This document shows, piece by piece, positions 6,464 to 8,892 of a DNA stretch of 8,892 nucleotides. The stretch is from Chloroflexota bacterium (GTDB lineage Bacteria > Chloroflexota > Dehalococcoidia > DSTF01 > RBG-16-68-14). The DNA lies in assembly GCA_022561355.1 (NCBI GenBank), contig JADFRJ010000085.1, positions 1 to 8,892 of the forward strand, given 5' to 3'. A program made the position numbers and the translations under genes. The notes below the pieces were generated by a model. It searched no databases, was not told the DNA's origin, and saw only the letters and a program-made list of their open reading frames with translations. The stretch's first letter is position 1. The number at the start of each line of letters is the position of its first letter.

Positions 6464-6754
6464 TTGCGGCGCTACGAAATGGTAGTTATCATTACGCCAG
6501 ATGTGGCAGACGACGACGTTGACGACGCCGTCGAGCGGCTCATCAAACGCCCCGTGGAGAGCGACGGTGGTACTCTCGACGAGGTCGATCTGTGGGGGCG
6601 CCGGAAGCTTGCGTACCCGATTGAGAAGCACAGTGAGGGAACCTACGTGCTGACGCAGCTTCAACTGAACCCGGGCAGTACCACCGAACTGGAACGAAGC
6701 CTCCAGATATCAGAAGAGGTGCTGCGGCACCTGCTGATCCGGTTGGACGAATAG
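6464..6754 (+). CDS. rpsF: 30S ribosomal protein S6
   Basis: S6 binds the central domain of 16S rRNA together with S18 in the platform of the small subunit. The protein has 96 residues, the usual size. It starts (M)RRYEMVVIITPDV and contains the typical DLWGRRKLAYPIEKHSEGTYVL segment (about 43-64), ending in the helix SEEVLRHLLIRLDE. The TTG start at 6464 is supported by AAAGGAG (6451-6457) six bases upstream and by the exact match of the S6 N-terminus. It is first in an operon with ssb and rpsR and is followed by ssb after 39 bases. The leader hairpins upstream suggest feedback control by the S6:S18 pair. Confidence 0.95.
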   Translation: MRRYEMVVIITPDVADDDVDDAVERLIKRPVESDGGTLDEVDLWGRRKLAYPIEKHSEGTYVLTQLQLNPGSTTELERSLQISEEVLRHLLIRLDE

Positions 6755-6793
6755 CCGCTCCACCATGCAAGGACGGCGAGAGGAGACGGTCCT

Positions 6794-7201
6794 ATGGCGG
6801 GACTAAACAAGGTCATGTTGATCGGACGTCTGGGTGCGGACCCGGAGATGAGATATACGGCCAATGGTCAAGCAGTGACAACGTTCAACCTCGCGGTTAA
6901 CCGCAACTGGACGAGTCGCGATGGTGAGCGGCGAGAGGACACCGAATGGGTCACCATTGTCTGCTGGGAAAAGCTCGCGGAGACGGTGAGCCAATACTTG
7001 CAGAAGGGCCGCCAGGCATTCGTAGAAGGCCGGCTTCAGACCAGGAACTGGGAAGGCCAAGACGGCGTCAAGCGCTACAAGACCGAAGTAGTTGCAACCA
7101 CAGTGCAGTTCCTGGACCGCGCGGAAGCCGCTCCGAACTTTGATGAAAGCGCCCCTGAGCCATCACAAGAAGAGGCGCCCGAGCCTGTAGAGCAGAACTA
7201 G
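6794..7201 (+). CDS. ssb: Single-stranded DNA-binding protein
   Basis: SSB coats single-stranded DNA in replication, repair and recombination, usually as a tetramer of OB folds. The 135-residue protein starts GLNKVMLIGRLGADPEMRYT, continues with FNLAVNRNW (31-39) and TEWVTIVCWEKLAE (50-63) with Trp52 in the DNA-stacking region, and closes the OB fold with KRYKTEVVATTVQFL (about 93-107). A short acidic, Pro/Glu-rich tail follows. It ends EAPEPVEQN and lacks the DIPF-type hydrophobic tip that recruits partner proteins in most bacteria. The ATG at 6794 has AGGAG (6781-6785) eight bases upstream. The stop overlaps the start of the rpsR ribosome-binding site. Confidence 0.95.
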   Translation: MAGLNKVMLIGRLGADPEMRYTANGQAVTTFNLAVNRNWTSRDGERREDTEWVTIVCWEKLAETVSQYLQKGRQAFVEGRLQTRNWEGQDGVKRYKTEVVATTVQFLDRAEAAPNFDESAPEPSQEEAPEPVEQN

Positions 7202-7210
7202 AGGTAGACG

Positions 7211-7708
7211 TTGAGTCCAGACGAAGAACAACCAGACGAAGCGCCCCAGGCCGAAGCCCAGCCGGCTCCGGCCCCTGCCGCGCCCGCTGCTGCAGCGCCT
7301 GCCGCGCCAGCTACCGCGGCCCCTGCCGCGCCCGCTGCTGCAGCGCCTGCCGCGCCAGCTACCGCGGAGGCAAGAGCCGGAGGCGAGAGCCGCCCAGACG
7401 CGCGGCGCGAGCCGAGAGGGCGCGATCGCGATGATGATCGCGGCGGCGGTGGGCGTCGCTACTTCGGCCGTCGTAAGGTATGCACATTCTGCGTCGACAA
7501 GGCTGACTCGGTTGACTACAAGGACCCGGGCAAGCTCCGGCGCTACGTGTCAGACCGGGGCCGCATCGAAACCAGGCGGCGAACCGGCACCTGCGCCAAG
7601 CACCAGCGCTGGCTGGCCACCGCGCTGAAGCGGGCACGCCATCTAGCGCTGCTGCCGTACTCACCAGACCATATCCGGCTGTCGGGGACGTTCACGTCTC
7701 GAAGGTAG
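7211..7708 (+). CDS. rpsR: 30S ribosomal protein S18 with long N-terminal Ala/Pro extension
   Basis: S18 pairs with S6 in the 30S platform. The family core lies at about 82-150: RRYFGRRKVCTFCVDKADSV, YKDPGKLRRYVSDRGRI, TGTCAKHQR and ALKRARHLALLPY. Cys91, Cys94, Cys128 and His131 form the zinc-binding set of the C+ type of S18. Normal S18 has about 75-80 residues; this one has 165. Before the core are about 80 extra residues: an acidic start, an Ala/Pro stretch with two identical 16-residue repeats, and an Arg/Asp/Gly-rich part. Fifteen residues follow the usual ALLPY end. The TTG start at 7211 has GAGG (7201-7204) six bases upstream. A TTG much nearer the core is not evident, and the frame and codon use are continuous, so the extension is probably translated. 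Confidence 0.92.
   Translation: MSPDEEQPDEAPQAEAQPAPAPAAPAAAAPAAPATAAPAAPAAAAPAAPATAEARAGGESRPDARREPRGRDRDDDRGGGGRRYFGRRKVCTFCVDKADSVDYKDPGKLRRYVSDRGRIETRRRTGTCAKHQRWLATALKRARHLALLPYSPDHIRLSGTFTSRR
7271..7366 (+). repeat. Perfect 48-bp tandem duplication inside rpsR
   Basis: Bases 7271-7318 and 7319-7366 are identical by direct reading. Each copy encodes APAAPAAAAPAAPATA and keeps frame. Full identity, including synonymous positions, points to a recent duplication or a copy-number-variable tract. Confidence 0.95.
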
Positions 7709-7733
7709 CCGTCATTACGCCATGGGAGAACAG

Positions 7734-7757
7734 GCGAGGGCGTTGCGCCCTCGTTGT
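7734..7757 (+). terminator. Possible rho-independent terminator after rpsR
   Basis: CGAGGGCG (7735-7742) and CGCCCTCG (7746-7753) form a perfect eight-pair GC-rich stem with a TTG loop, extendable by two G-U pairs, followed by TTGTGT. The U-run is poor, so termination may be partial or the hairpin may act in another way. It lies 26 bases after the rpsR stop. Confidence 0.45.
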
Positions 7758-7792
7758 GTCTGAGCCTGAGACAGGGTGACGCCTGGGACTGG

Positions 7793-8872
7793 ATGATAAT
7801 GGGGAAGGGCCAAGACGACAGGAACAGGCAACAAAAGGATGAGCCTCGCTCTCGGCGCGCGGAGCGAAGGGCGGCGGAGCGCCGGCGGGCTCAGTCCGAG
7901 ACGAAACAAAAGAAAGAACATCCCGGCTCCGAAGCTTCGAACCGGCGGCTCATCGTCGGTGGTGTTATCGCCGTTGTCATCGTTGCCATTGGCTTTATCG
8001 CGTTCGGCTGGTACCAGACTCAGATCAAGCCCTTCAGCAAGACGGTCCTCCGCGTGGAAGATACTAAGTACAACCTGTCGCACCTTCAACGAAGGATGCA
8101 GCTGGAACTCGATACCGGCTTCAACTTCGCGCTTGGTAACTCATCGATCCTGAACCTCCCTAACTTCGTGATATCCCAGCTTGAAGGTGAGGCGGCGCTG
8201 CTTGAGGGCATCGGCGATCTCGACATTGAGATCACGGATGAGGATGTCGCGGCTGAGATTCGCCGTCGCGGCGGCCTCGCCGACGACGTCGAGCCGAGCG
8301 TGTTCGCCGACGAAGTCCGCGACCAGGTCGGCCGCAGCGGCCTGAAGCAGAACGAGTACGACCTGATGCTCAGGGGCTTCCTGGCTGAGGAGCGCGCACA
8401 CGGCTACTTCCTGTTCTTGGGGCCCACTGAGGAGCCACAGGTGCGCGGAAGAATGATCATCCTGGCAGATGACGAGCCGGACGATGAGGAAAAGGCCGAC
8501 GTCGTGCTGGCCCGGCTGGAGGCGGGCGAAGACTTCATGTTCGTGGCGTTGGAGGTCACGTTAGCCCCGAGCGCTATTGAGATCGACTGGTTCGAACGTG
8601 ACGGCGAGCCGACGGTGTTCGAGGACGTCCAGGACTTCTTCTTCGACGCGGAAGTCGGAGAGCGCAGCAATGTGATCTCGCAACGCGACTTTTTCTATAT
8701 CATCGAGGTGCTGGAGCAGGACGAAGCCCGCCCGCTCGAAGACGACCAACGCGAGAGGGTGGCAGACCGCGAACTTGCTGAGTGGATCAGTGGCCTGCGC
8801 GACTCATTGAACATCGAGCGAAACCTCTCGCAGGATGACGGGATGCGGGCTCTGAACGAACTCAGCAACTAA
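7793..8872 (+). CDS. Membrane-anchored parvulin/SurA-like protein with degenerate active site
   Basis: Counting from the ATG at 7793 the protein has 359 residues. It has a highly charged Arg/Lys/Glu/Gln-rich N-tail (1-50), one membrane helix (about 52-72, LIVGGVIAVVIVAIGFIAFGW), a helical SurA-N/PrsA-like region (about 85-205), and a parvulin-like domain (about 216-310) with VLARLEAGEDFMFVALE, IDWFERDGEPTVFEDVQDFFFDAEVGE and FFYIIEVLEQDEARPL. Active parvulins have (A/V)RHIL and GYHII; here the matching segments read VRGRMII and DFFYIIEV, so both histidines are absent. It is more likely an extracytoplasmic chaperone than an active prolyl isomerase. The ATG at 7799 is equally possible; neither has a clear Shine-Dalgarno site. 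A TTG at 7754 extends the frame but lies in the hairpin after rpsR. The gene is complete. Confidence 0.72.
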   Translation: MIMGKGQDDRNRQQKDEPRSRRAERRAAERRRAQSETKQKKEHPGSEASNRRLIVGGVIAVVIVAIGFIAFGWYQTQIKPFSKTVLRVEDTKYNLSHLQRRMQLELDTGFNFALGNSSILNLPNFVISQLEGEAALLEGIGDLDIEITDEDVAAEIRRRGGLADDVEPSVFADEVRDQVGRSGLKQNEYDLMLRGFLAEERAHGYFLFLGPTEEPQVRGRMIILADDEPDDEEKADVVLARLEAGEDFMFVALEVTLAPSAIEIDWFERDGEPTVFEDVQDFFFDAEVGERSNVISQRDFFYIIEVLEQDEARPLEDDQRERVADRELAEWISGLRDSLNIERNLSQDDGMRALNELSN

Positions 8873-8892
8873 GATCGGCTGGAGTAGTGGTC

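Noticed and set aside
7754..7792. TTG at 7754 as the start of the parvulin-like protein
   Set aside because: It lies in the hairpin that follows rpsR and adds 13 residues with no sign of conservation; ATG codons at 7793 and 7799 are more plausible.

Overview
The window reads as three unrelated pieces of bacterial DNA joined end to end. I see no novel system. The most important point for a reader is that two sharp breakpoints, near 1231-1240 and 1650-1656, cut three conserved genes. Misassembly or a library chimera from a mixed community is the likeliest cause.

Piece A (1 to about 1237) is AT-richer; hand counts of two 60-base blocks gave 21 and 32 G+C. It holds the start of nuoA on the minus strand, a divergent promoter region, rsmD, and the first 90 codons of coaD, which starts inside the rsmD stop codon. 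The NuoA N-terminus and the rsmD-coaD pair suggest Chloroflexota, perhaps Dehalococcoidia; this is from memory of the families, not from a search.

Piece B (about 1231-1653) is very GC-rich (44 of 60 in one block). It is an internal fragment of a dihydrolipoamide acyltransferase (E2, OdhB/SucB type) with the subunit-binding domain and the first residues of the catalytic domain. Neither end of the gene is present, and its source is unknown.

Piece C (about 1654-8892) is GC-rich (35 to 39 of 60 in two blocks). It begins inside the 3' end of a minus-strand secreted PQQ-type sugar dehydrogenase (GSDH). Divergent from it is a GT39-like membrane glycosyltransferase; both genes look leaderless. Next come glyA (serine hydroxymethyltransferase) with its own promoter, then a promoter and structured leader, rpsF-ssb-rpsR, a hairpin that may be a terminator, and a membrane-anchored parvulin/SurA-like protein. 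The rpsF-ssb-rpsR order is the common bacterial arrangement. The sequence style suggests a GC-rich Chloroflexota (SAR202-like), at low to moderate confidence.

Points of real biological interest are modest. S18 has an Ala/Pro N-terminal extension containing a perfect 48-bp tandem duplication. SSB lacks the usual DIPF-type tip. The parvulin-like protein seems to have lost both active-site histidines. The rpsF leader could be an S6:S18 autoregulatory site, and the divergent GSDH/GT39 pair appears to be leaderless.
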